Below are positions 48,301-59,600 of a DNA stretch of 64,000 nucleotides, piece by piece (within the stretch, counting starts at the first letter, position 1; every line of letters starts with the position of its first letter). The notes below the pieces were generated by a model. That model ran no database searches and had not been told where the DNA came from. It saw only the letters and a list, made by a program, of their open reading frames with translations. The DNA comes from Notospermus geniculatus. Lineage: Eukaryota; Nemertea; Pilidiophora; Heteronemertea; Lineidae. Position numbers and translations under genes: made by a program. The stretch is taken from the NCBI GenBank assembly GCA_002633025.1, contig NMRB01000243.1, forward strand, positions 216,867 through 280,866, in the 5' to 3' direction.

Positions 48301-51300
48301 AGGTGGTACAAGAAGAGGTGTACGTGTTTGTAATTTATCTGAAGAATGAAGTGGTAAAAGAAGAGGTGTACGTGTAATTTATCTGAAGAATGAAAAGGTG
48401 CAATAGTGATGTACAAATTAATGTTATTTTTCTGATGAATAAAATCGTAAAAGTAAAGGTGCACCTTTGAAGTTCATCTGCTGAAGTGTTAGAAGTAAAG
48501 GTGTACATTGCAAAAAAATATCGTTCGCTTTTTTATGAAATTTGATTGCAATTGTGTTGAAGCTGGGGGCCGATTGGATGATCACATGTATAACCGTAAA
48601 TATATTTATGACAAAGATGACTCCATTAAAATGAAAAAACAATTACACCCAGGAGTAATTTGTTTCTGGTAAAACCTATGTAATGAAAAATTGAAATCAT
48701 TTCCTCTATACATGTACTTACAAAATGGATTTTTGGAATGAATATCCCGTACGATAGCAATGTAATGGCTACAATCCACATGACGGACAACGGAGAGAAA
48801 CTTTCCAAGAACTGTTTTGCTGTCGATGTTTGCGTCTTTGACGGTTCTTCCTCCTCTTCCATTTCTTCATACTCCAGTCTCCTTAGGACCACACTTGGTC
48901 GTTTCATGATCGCCATGGGCGGGAGACCCAGCACCAAAATGGCCAAAGCGAACGTCCGTAAGGAATAGCGCCAGCCGTTTTCGCCCACGCCTTCGTGGTG
49001 GTCGAGATAGGAGGCCAGAGGGTTCATGATGAACACACCTATTTGAGAGGAAGTCTAATGATTTGGGATGCCTCTGCTGTGCGATCCTACCTGGATCGAC
49101 CAAATACTATAAGTTGACGTTTTATGTTTCCAAAGCAGCACATACTGTAGCCTACATGTAGGCCCTACATGTTCCTATAGGGAACGTCTGGTCTTTATTC
49201 AAACTAATTTAAAAAATACAGCAAATGCTCTTTGGGGATGAAATACTCACCAACAGGTGCACCCAACGTGACTATACTGGTGGCCAGCACATGCCTGGGG
49301 TGATCCTCAGGGAAGTGCCAGTCAAGGACGGCGAAGGGGACGTACATGACCAGACTCGAACCGATCCCAAACATCACGCAGTAGGATGCGAACATGATGT
49401 AGATATTGCTGACATACGACGTAGCCAGGAGGCTTCCAGCGCAGAGGACGATGCCGCCGATGAAGGGCCATCGATCGCCGCAGCTCCGCTGGATTCGGAG
49501 GACAAGCAGGCAGATGATGAGGTTGAGTGCATAGGGCAGGGCAGCGATCCATCCTGAAAACAATGGGGTCGATGAGACTTATTACGCTAGATTGGTTGGA
49601 CTGCTGCGTCAACGGTCGTTGGTTTCGAAACGCTAGGTCCCTAGGCAGTGAGACCTGTGTCAAGTGCACTATTTCAATTATGCCTGAATCAACGAAAAAT
49701 AATTTCGCCAACATGTTGCCTGACCAAAACCGGGGATATCGGACAAATATATTGTTGACATCGATGAAGCAAAAATTCAATTTTTTTTTCATCAATTCTC
49801 TGCGGCACCGGCTGTGAATTTGTGCAACAAGTTGGGTGACAATGTGATCGATTAGGCCTATACAGTATAGGGAATCAGTCACAGGTTTCACTTAAATTCA
49901 ATTATAGCGTCCTAGGGTTTGCTGCTGTTTATACGTTTTCATTGGTTGATATGCGACGCTTTATTTGCATCCCTGACTATAACCGACGTTTTCTTGCCCG
50001 CATGCTGCTCCTTCCTCACTGGTCACAAGGATGAGGGCATTGGTGGGTACTCATGCCAACGTTGATCGATGCAGTGTTGCCAGTGTACACGATGCTTTAG
50101 TAGAGTGCCGTGTACTCTGGCAACATTTTCACAACATTTGAACAACATACTTGAGCAACACGATCGCTTGACCCTGTATCCACATGCTAACGATTTATAA
50201 CACTTTAACAACATGTCATTTCCCTGTCCAACATGGTACGTGTTGTAACTATGAATACAGTGTATATGTTTAAAAAATGTTGCTGAAATGTTACCAGTAC
50301 ATGTATATACAGACGTAAGTGCATTTTTCAGTGGTTTTTGTCTCTGTGCATTGCAAGCAGCGATGCACTGTTAAAAATATCTGTAAATTTACAGCAGAAT
50401 TTTCACTGCATATTTGATGTAAAATTCATTTCCCTGCAAACTGCTGTTTTTTTCACTGGAATTTAACAGCAAGATTGCAGTTTCTCAGTTTAAAAGACAG
50501 CATTTGTTGTAGAATTTATACCATTTGGCTGTCAAAATACAGTAAACGGGTGGTGTCAAAATACAGAAAAGTGTTGTGTTATTCTGCTGCCAACAAAGTG
50601 CTGTCAGCATTTTTAACAGTGTGGGGTGGTCTGGCATGTTAAAGAATTGATTCATTACCATATTAATCTAATATATTCATTCGGTTAGCAGAGTAATGAC
50701 CTTTTTTTTCATAAGTATACGTATCCAACGGCAAATGTCTAGCCCACTGTTTGTCTAAAACAGATGTTCAATGTTTGCACTGCATTTAAGATTTCCATTC
50801 GTATCGGCAGAAAATGCACTGCATCAGTAGCTGTACGTGAAAAAAATCATGTGTCATTTTATATCAGAGTGAAAAATATTCCGGCTCAGCAAACTGGAAG
50901 GTACATTATATTTTGATTCAAGTTGAAAACAAACACTCTTCATCAGGACGGACAAGTTTTAAAACGAGTTGAGGATCAATATTATTCCCTGCACACAGTT
51001 TAGTTTTCATGTACATTTCTTTCATACGATGCGAGCGGTGACCGTTTCCTGTGGCGGCACATGTGCGGGTAATGTGCATAGGCTGCTACAGTAATTACAT
51101 AGAAATGAACTACTCATTTTTCATTTTTCACTCCTTATTTTTCATTCAAATTCAAGATCAGAAAATGAACGCCTGGGTATGTGAACGAGAAAGCAATGTT
51201 CATTCTTCAGGTTCGGATAATTCGCCGGGATAATTCGTGCCCATCGCAATGGGAGTGAATATAAACTCCCGTTTTTTTATGTACATGTACCGGTACTTAG

Positions 51301-53083
51301 TTGCAAAATATTGTCTCTGGAGTCCAAAATGTTTGATGTTCTATTCAATATTGAACGAATATCATTTAAAATCAGTTAGTGCAATAAATACCCTACCACA
51401 AAAAGGAAGTACATGTAACGTTAACACTATAAGAGATTTTAGTGTCTGGTTACAAATTTACATGTATAGGCCTATTATAACGTGTTGGTTGTACATGTAT
51501 AAGTAGAATAAATCACACGCTTTGCGTAGTATAGGAGAAAACAGCAGCAGCACCTGCGAGTCGTCATCTGGTTTACAAGTGGATATTATTTGAAGAGCAA
51601 ATTATCGATAAACCTGAATGAAAACAAGGATGGGACAGTATTTGTTCAAGCGCGGGTAGTCTATGAACTACATTGATATACATGTAGGCCTACACCTACA
51701 TTGTAGAATACGCTAAACTCCCGCTTTCCTCTCCCATTTCTGAACTCGGAAAAAATGACCAAATCCTAAGTTGAAGATATCGCACGCTGTCATTCTTTGC
51801 CAGGCTCGGGAGTGGGACAAGCAATTAAGTGGACAGGACATTAGGCCTACTGTTTTTAACCATACCCCACCATATCATCTTCAACTAATAGGATTTAGTC
51901 ATTTTTCCCAGTTCAGGAATGGGACAGGTGTGGGGCACAATGTGTAAATGTCGTCAAAACCAGTGCACCCAGGTTACGGGGTTAGGATGGTCAGCGGTGA
52001 CGGTTAGGGTCAGGACTAGGTTTAGGATTAGGGTAGGCCTAGGGTTCAGTGACAAGGGTTGAGGGTCAGGGTTGGGGTTAGGGTTAGGGTCTCGGGCTAG
52101 GAATTAGCGTGTGGGATCAGGACTGGACGACATTCACCCATTCAGCGTAAGTGGGAGTTTAGAGTAGATTTACAGTGAAGGATTCAACATAGCCAGTAGG
52201 CTACTTTCTATCGTCCGATCGAGGGCCGACTCTGCTGAAGTATACCATCGTCCTCTACGCCAATGATAAATCGTTTGCCGATGACAGCTCGCCCCCAAAA
52301 ACCACGCGGATAGTTTTGAAAGTTGCTGAAATGTTGCCAAGTGTACACAGGCCGTTGTTGTTTTCTATCAAACCCACATTGAACTGAAAACCGTGTTTCA
52401 AACTTCATCCAATGTTTTTTTTGTAGACTACGCCTACGGTTATCATCATATCGTGGGACCTTATTCACAAAGCACCGTCCCGTAACTTTTTAAGGGCACG
52501 CAAATCTGTTGTCACGCCGATAGTGAATAATAAGTTTTCCCAAATGCACAATAGGTTTACGAACTCTGTTCGAGAGCGCCGTGAATTTATTCACAAAGCC
52601 TCTGTAAATTTTAAGGGTATGAAAATCCTTTAATAGTGAACAAAAGTTTGTCGCAAATCATGCCGGTGTAGCAGTAAAGAGCGTCCCCCTGTAAAAAGTG
52701 TCCACTTCTATTGTTGAATGACGGAATAAGCGACATGGGTAAAGAAACCAATCGCCAGAGATTAGAATGTAACAATAGGATCTTTTGTTCCCAGGACAGT
52801 TTTTCCTAGGACATTCTTTCCCTTCACACCTGAGATTTCGTAGCATTGATATAGGGCAAAAGGTTGTATAAGTTGGAAGTCACAATTAAAAAAACTAAAA
52901 GGGAAACGTCTTACCTAAAAGTTGTAGGCAATCACCAGGACAATAATACGTATCAAAAGTCTTGACAAATACCCCAAAACTCTGCATAAATCCGGCTACG
53001 GGGATATTGACCAGTGTGGAGAACACGACGACGGCGTAGCCCTTCAAGTTCACGTCGGCGAAGAAGTCAAGGCACTTTCCCAT
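45393..53083 (-). CDS. SLC16/monocarboxylate-transporter-like MFS protein
   Basis: Predicted proton-coupled or facilitative carrier of the plasma membrane; substrate not predictable. Exons on minus: 53083-52915, 49553-49251, 49038-48722, 47979-47871, 47507-47388, 45628-45393. They join in frame to about 417 residues. The start ATG has a good context (GTCACCATGGG). Seen: GYAVVVFSTLVNIPVAGF (first membrane segment), GGIVLCAGSLLATSYVSNIY, FGIGSSLVMYVPFAVLDWHF, an acidic central loop EEMEEEEEP, then GAMDGFLMTLTFPVIDLV and LGIGVGQLIGLPMTG. The family signatures around segments 1 and 5 are only partly kept. One undetermined base at 45477 gives one unknown residue. The chain stops soon after LGIGVGQLIGLPMTG, so the last two membrane segments seem missing. 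A GTAAGG at 45457 could be a donor to unseen exons. Confidence 0.85.
46515..46645 (+). repeat. G-rich low-complexity tract
   Basis: Many runs of three to five G separated by one to five bases, in the last transporter intron. It could form G-quadruplexes on the plus strand, which is the non-template strand relative to plus-strand transcription only. The 98-codon ORF over it is compositional. Confidence 0.6.
47985..48500. repeat. Minisatellite carrying repeated splice acceptors
   Basis: Units of about 27 bp (GAAGAATGAAGTGGTACAAG) give way to units of about 45 bp that add AATTTATCTGAAG. Read on the minus strand, the longer unit is CATTCTTCAG followed by ATAAATTACA, the same as the genuine acceptor and first ten bases of transporter exon 4 at 47979. 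Intact copies are at about 48281, 48331 and 48374, a TTGAG variant at 48183, and an AG-less one at 48237. Confidence 0.8.
49564..50365. other. First transporter intron, 3' part; nothing else recognised
   Basis: The ORFs here are antisense shadows. A short hairpin near 50078-50130 (GTACACGATGC and CCGTGTACTC blocks) is the only structure noticed. Confidence 0.4.
50366..50621. mobile_element. 256-bp MITE with CACTGTTAAAAAT ends
   Basis: CACTGTTAAAAAT at the left and ATTTTTAACAGTG at the right are perfect inverted repeats. The interior has repeated TTTACAGCA-, TTAACAGCA- and AATACAG-like blocks. It lies in the first transporter intron. Confidence 0.75.
50622..52914. other. First transporter intron, 5' part
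   Basis: It holds an element-like unit with imperfect inverted ends (GCTAAACTCCCGCTTT near 51710 and GTGGGAGTTTAGAGTAG near 52150) around a TTAGGG-like array, and a GGGACCTTATTCACAAAGC repeat near 52455. No exon is seen. Confidence 0.45.
51975..52100 (+). repeat. Degenerate TTAGGG-like array
   Basis: Many GGTTAGGG, GGTTAGGATTAGGG and GGGTCAGGG variants. This may be an interstitial telomere-like tract or a simple expansion; the unit is too degenerate to call a true telomere repeat. Confidence 0.5.
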
Positions 53084-53094
53084 GGTGACGACGT

Positions 53095-53339
53095 AACTTT
53101 TATGACGTAATCTCTTAGGGTGTGCACTTACAGGTTAAAATTACTATCCAAGTGCGAAGTCCAGATGAAACCATTTAGTTCTGAAATCTGACTGAAAGAG
53201 ATAAATCGGAAGATTTAACTTTTATGACGTAATCTCTTAGGGTGTGCACTTACAGGTTAAAATTGGTGTCCAAGTGCGAAGTCCAGATGAAACCATTTAG
53301 TTCTGAAATCTGACGACTGAAAGAGATAAATCGGAAGAT
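53095..53339. repeat. 121-bp tandem duplication just upstream of the transporter start
   Basis: TAACTTTTATGACGTAATCT starts at 53095 and again at 53216, and the whole following block repeats with few changes. The first unit begins 12 bp before the ATG of the transporter, so the pair occupies the 5' leader or core promoter. Each unit carries a TGACGTAA site (CRE/AP-1-like). Confidence 0.85.
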
Positions 53340-54640
53340 ATGCCTCATGAAGTCAACCTGTAGCTACATGTATAGTGTTGCGTTCTGGTAAATAAAACAG
53401 CTCTGATAGGAGAAAAAACACATAGAAATTATCTCCAATACATTTGCTCCGACGTAATGTTTTGTCTGCACACATATCTGTATACCCGCTACTTGAAACT
53501 GCAGTCAATTATACCGAGTTGGTAAAAATCGAAATTGCGAGTCTACGCAAACCGTCCCATTAGTGGCACAGAGGATAAAAGTCCGTAAGAAGAGAAATGT
53601 TGGTTAATTTCCTCTACATTTAACCTGTAAAGTTTTTTACCGTTCAGCCTGAGTGCGATGATGGAAATGCTTCCGTGTTGTCACAATTCAGGGTGAAAGT
53701 GTTGATTCATCTGTGACTATCGGCAGTGGACGCACGTACATCATATGTATAATTAACACCTCTACTCACCAACAATTGTCATTTTCAATTTTGAAGGAGC
53801 TACTTCTGACCTGTCATGTCCTCTCTCCTGCACCTGAAGCGATTCAACTCGTAAAAACTGTTGGTCAACTAAATCCGCCGATACGCTCCTCCGATACCCG
53901 TATATTAATAGACCTCAGTTGGCCCGGCCGGCTTTGATTAATGTAGGTTACAACAGGTGTTCCGCATATATTATGGATGTAGGATAAATATTGAAAATCT
54001 GTTGATTATACATGTATGTCCAATATGTTTTCATTTGTCAAAATCAATGACAACTTAATCATACCTCAGTATACCTGTTCCTCACGTTCCTTTGGCTGTA
54101 GGATACTAACAGAATATGAATTGGTTGAAAAACGATTTAGACTCTTTTCCAATTCGTGCTTCACCTCCATATTGTAATGTTTCCCTAGTCAACAAAAAGC
54201 CAAAATGTCATTCGACAAGTTTCACAATTCCAAAACACTGATAATTTTGTACATATTCAGAGCCGGAGCCGAAGCTTTGGAACCATGATAAAATATCGAA
54301 TTCTCCACCAGTTTCTTATTGCACGGTATTCATTGTATACCGTGTTTACTAACACCGCTCTCATCAGACTTGCATAATGATGCTGCACAAACACGGTTTC
54401 TCTGAAGTGCCATGAAGAATTCACACGTTATCTACCATTCTGGTATCTGTATGATAATTTATATACGGCGACTCAAGCAGATAGAAGCTCTCCACTTCTT
54501 GAGTATGAATATGCAGGCATCATCGGCAATCTGACTAGATGCAGATAAAATCACTTCGATAATTCAGCCTCTTCTGACCTCCTCGGTGTAGTAGCTTTTT
54601 TGATTCGATAAAAACTCCGGCGTACAGCGAGAGAGAGGTC

Positions 54641-54704
54641 TGTGCCGTGACATTCCAAAAGTCAACACATTTTCAAATGTCACATCCGACACAATACAAA
54701 AGTC
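54641..54704 (+). repeat. Single arm of the TGTGCCGTGACATTCC hairpin family
   Basis: About 60 bp starting TGTGCCGTGACATTCCAAAA match the left arm of the complete hairpin at 59461-59625. The right arm is absent here. Confidence 0.7.
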
Positions 54705-55028
54705 TCGATGACGAAATACATTTTTGTACTGTATTCCAACATAAAGGATTTCTTTACGATGCCAATTAATGGCTGCCTTATAATATTATTGTCCATTCCT
54801 TATATCATACGCAGGCCAACTTATCACTCCGTAGGCCTACTCAATATAACAGAGTTGTGTACTCAAGTTGCCGTTGCATTTTGCTTCAAGGAATTAGTTC
54901 GAGAAGACAGCGAAAAGGAACGGGGAAGTTCACCGATCACCGCTAAGCGCCGCAAGCATGCAATCTTTAGACTTTGATTTGCAGAACTTACTGCACCATG
55001 GCATCTTGTAGCCTTAACGACCCAGCTG

Positions 55029-55185
55029 ACGAGTGATAGGGCCAATTACGTTGTGGAATACATCGATAGGGCCAGTGATGTTCTGGAACACAATACATGT
55101 AATAGGTCCAATTACGTTCTTACATACAATGATAGGGCCAATTAAGTTCTTGATTCCATTGACAGGACCAATTACGATTGGAAGG
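55029..55185. repeat. Minisatellite of about 36-bp units
   Basis: Five units of the type GATAGGGCCAATTACGTTCT with variants. Open on both strands because of the unit, not coding. Confidence 0.8.
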
Positions 55186-55641
55186 TTGGGCATACGTCTC
55201 AGACTTTGGGGTAATACGTTTGATTGGATTCTGTTCAAATGATTTATGCTGTCAATTATAAACTAAAATGATGTTACTCTCATGGATTTAACTCTGAAGG
55301 AATCTGATTCCTTTATCATTTACTTCCTCAGGCAAGGGTTTATTTAAAGAACAAGGGCGAGTCATTACTGGAATCTGCAACGAATGGTAATGAAATTTAA
55401 GATCATTTCGTAAGTACATGTGCATGTTTATTACACAAACACTATTGTTACTGAATGATATATTAAAATTTTGGAGTAAACATACATGTAAGAAAAATAG
55501 TACTAATACATGTAAAATATTCTTTGTTAATGTAATGATCACACAGGTTGCTAGACAGAGCATGCAACGGATACAAAATGAACGACGTTGCTTCTCCTAC
55601 ACAGAGTGCCACAGATACCTCTGAAGAATGACTGGCTTATG

Positions 55642-55779
55642 CAGGGTTCATTGGCGCACGGATTTTGTCCGACTCAGGTCCGTAAAAAATCGATCATATT
55701 GACTTTTGCGTTGTCCTATCCACAAAAATTGGGGCAAACGGACTGAAAACGGACGGGATCCGTGCGCCAATGAACCTTG
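55642..55779. mobile_element. 138-bp MITE with CAGGGTTCATTGG ends
   Basis: CAGGGTTCATTGGCGCACGG at the left and CCGTGCGCCAATGAACCTTG at the right form inverted repeats with one mismatch. CAGGG-type ends suggest hAT, but no exact 8-bp target duplication is visible. Confidence 0.75.
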
Positions 55780-56640
55780 CTTTATTGTGTTGAGGTCATT
55801 TCTGAATCACCCTGTAGAATGATATGAAAGCATTATATAAGCAGTCTCTTGAGTTCCTCTCGTCTTCTATTCTTCCCGTTCCGCCCATTTTCTTTTTTCC
55901 CTTCTTCTCAGTTATTCCCACAAGCGGTCCCGGTATCGGAGCGTCGTCGCAATGTGGTTCCGCCTCCGGTGTATAAGGCGAGTTTCGGTCAAATATTTTA
56001 CCAACCAACAATTCATTGGATACCTCCGGTATAAAAAAGTATCAGGAGTGTCAGGAGAGCGTTCTGAGAATGTTTACAACGCGTACTTCAGGAAATGTTG
56101 ATTCTCAGAGGGTTGCAGACGTCGTTGCATTTCTATGATACACATACATGTACATGTAATTCAAAAAAAATCATAATCATGAACTTATAGCTACTAGTAT
56201 ACATGTAAATATAGAATCATTTTCTTCTGTAGCCTGCAATAGTTGGCACCATGATATCCAGAGAACACTGTTACCAACGCTAAATTGTGTTTGGACGTAT
56301 CGTGAAAATGTTTTCTTTCCACAGCAGAAATAGAAACTCTTATACATGTACTGTACATCTTCGTTATAGGTATATATACATGTAGGCCTACATTGTTCGT
56401 CACATTTTTAAAAACTTGCAGAACTCGACTGCGTTCGGAAACTGTGAACATTTGTCCAAGTGAGGAAGTCACTTAGACCAAAATCGCAGTTGTACGGTCA
56501 CACAAGTTTGGCATTTCCAGGGTCCAGCTTCTCCTGCTGGTGATGGGCATTGCTGACCACACCAGGCTGTTGATACATGTAGTACGAATGCTTGCTGTCC
56601 TATTGAATTGGTGTCGTTTTCTTCGTTGTACATCTTTCCA

Positions 56641-59600
56641 CTAAAAGAGATTACACTTCTTCTTCGCATTCATCTTTGAGTTAGCTGGACAGTTGAAGGC
56701 TTTTTGGAACTCATCAAGTTGGGCTAAGGCACCATTGGTTCTGAAAAACACAGAAAACAGAACACTTACACAGGCAATTTTCACCCCAAGTGAAAAGCCA
56801 CGTCACAGTGACACCATTAGCATTGACTTGGTTTTTCCATTCGGATTTTTCGATGGTCCGGGCTGGCATCTCGCCGACACACCGACAGGTGCTGTATGGG
56901 CGGTTATATCCGCTAATAAAGACGTTACCAAATGAAGACATTGTACCGGTAAATCATTATCTCTCGTCGTTGTGATGTGATCTCGAGTCGTACATAAGAA
57001 AGACGTTGGGCGGCGCTGCAGTCGTAAAGATGATCTGGAGTCGCAGCAGATAAACACCTACAAACTCTTCTCATTTTATAACGACTAATAGCATTTACGA
57101 CTCCAGATCATTTTTACGACTGCCGCGCCACCCAACCTCTTTCATCCCGACTTGAGATCGCATGACTACGACTCGCGATCATGACTAACAACGCTGTATA
57201 GCCACCTATACTGCTGACCCCTCTCCAATTTTCTTTCAAATAATAATACTCGGAATTTCATTTTCCACCGAAAAAAGTAGTCAAATGGAGAAATCGCTGA
57301 CGATCGAACTGCATGTATCACTGACTGAATGCAATTTGCGTGTACATGTACATGTACAGTACCTTATATCCTCTGGAACTCTCCCTCGGATGGCGTAATA
57401 ATACGAATAAGAATCTCTCCTGACGAAACAATTCGTCTGCAATATAAAATTATGACAACGGTAAATAACCTTCAACTTTGGGGTAGTTGGTAGCAGAGAA
57501 GGTGTCGGTGATGTAGCCTGAATTCTTATTTCTTTTAATTTACCTGTTTTTTTTCAGCCTGGTTGAAACTAATGGACCAATACGTTCCTTCGTTACGCCG
57601 TGAGTAATAGGAATGATTGCGTTGATTATTTTGAACACTTCCCAAAAATGTAAATGGCAACAATTTGTTAGTCTCTTTATAAGGAAGGTAGACATTAACT
57701 CACTGACTCTCTGCACTTGGCCATCTTGACTTTACTGGTCCAGCGTACTTACCTGGGCATAAGAAACAAAGAAGGCTTGGTCTTTGGTCAGGTGCAGGTC
57801 GGCAGGCAGTTTCTCTTCACCGTTGGACTCTTCCCACTTCTTATACGCCTGAGAAGACAACTATTGTCAGAAAACTGTCGGTGGTTACTTTCTACTTCGG
57901 ATAAAAAGGCAAAGGTTTCTTGTGCAAAAACATATCGTTGTTTACTTTCGAGAGTGACATTGCTGTGTATTTGAAAGTGCACTTACGTAATAGGCCTGTC
58001 GTAGCCCACCAGTTTCGGCGACACCATCTCTCGCGTATTTTCTTCCGTTGATCGGAATCTGTAGAAAATCAAGTGTATAGCACATGTACATATACATGTA
58101 CATGCAATGTACATGTTCATGTACAGTTATCCAGCTTTTGGTTCCTGACAGCAACATGACATTGAATGATGCAGTTGCGAAAATACATACATCATGGCCA
58201 CGCATCCCAAGTAGTTTGACCCACAACGATTGCAGGTGATCGAATTGTCCATCTTAAACTTTTGGCTGCCCCGAGTAGCAAAAGGGTTCTTTGATTTGAC
58301 AATCGTTCGGGTGTAACTATTATTCATGGACTTTATGATTTCTCTTTCTTTCACCTACCGAATATTTCCTTCCAAGAACGAGATACGGGCCAGCGGTCTT
58401 GTTGTGGTAGAAGTTTATCACGCACTTTCTCGCTGCCAGATAGTTATGGGATGTGGCATTCGTCCACCAGTCGAAGAGAGTGCCATCTTTTTTGTAGTAA
58501 CCACCTTTGAGGTGAATGAGAGGAAAAATTGTAGAGGATAAAATGCTTTTGGTAGCAATTTACAAAACATGAGGTGCTATTCTGATTACTGTGGACACAT
58601 TGAAGAATCTTCTGAAATGAGAATATACATTTGGTAGCAAACTATGTTCTTGCAGTGGTACCTGATGAACAATATGTTCTTTTTGCTTAGAATTGTTTAT
58701 CCGCACGGTTTTGTTGGTACAATGGAATCTGATGGTGGTTAATTACAGTGGATACTTTTGCGACTTGACACTTGTTACCTCCTGATTCTGAAATATACCA
58801 TCATTGCCACGAAATTTCTGACTGAACAAACTTTAGCTCGTCTGACTGTAGGCCTCCTCTAAGAAAAAAACCCAACACACTACATGTATGTTTTGTAATA
58901 ACGAATGGACGTTCGTGAAAGAGAGTGTTTATCGTTGAAGGATATCGTGACAAGATCAGTGTCGTTTCTATTCCGTACTTCAAATTCACGACAAATGGAG
59001 TCCGAGGAGACATGCGTGGAGACAGTCATCCTGAGGTAATCAGTAGTTCTTTGTGCTCCCTGCGTCAGCGAACGACGTAGGCCTATGTAGGGAGCGAGCG
59101 CCAAGAAGTCAAGAGTGGATGGAGAATACGTGGTGATGGACTGTGAGTGCACATCACTTACCCATTTCATCAATAGCATTGATCAATTCGTGCCCCAGTA
59201 TACTGCCCATGGAGCCAAAGTTCATGTACATCGGGAGCTTCTTGTCGAAGAGGGGGAACTGCAGTGTCCCTGCAGGTACCATGAGTTCGTTCCATGGATT
59301 GTACAAGTATGCTGCAATGCTGTATGTACTAATTGTCCACTCGTCTTTGTTCTCCCCTTCCATCAAGCGGCGATTCCAGTAGGATTTCTCGAACTTGGCC
59401 ACGTTCAGGATGTTTTGGAAGTACGCTTTTCTGTCAATTTGTAACTGGAACGACGACGTGTGTGCCGTGACATTCCAAAAGTCAACACATTTTCAAATGT
59501 CACATCAACACAATACAAAAGTCACTACATGTAGTTACATCAATGCCCATCAGATAACTTGTGACTTTTGTATTGTGTTAATGCGACATTTGAAAATGGG

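Larger units (their letters stand above)
53340..56640. other. Intergenic between transporter and M13 gene
   Basis: No gene is recognised. Contents are a half-copy of the 59461 hairpin family at 54641-54704, a minisatellite at 55029-55185 and a MITE at 55642-55779. Confidence 0.45.

Noticed and set aside
47915-48464. 86- and 162-codon minus ORFs with Thr/Ser/His/Leu repeats
   Set aside because: Translations of the minisatellite; unit length keeps frames open.
47915-48500. CRISPR-like regular repeats
   Set aside because: Units are adjacent without unique spacers and the DNA is eukaryotic.
49225-49891. Plus ORF at 49225-49557 and minus ORF at 49322-49891
   Set aside because: Shadows in other frames of transporter exon 49553-49251, which has the family-like frame and matching splice phases.
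55013-55242. ORFs on both strands rich in IGPI
   Set aside because: Both are translations of the 36-bp minisatellite.
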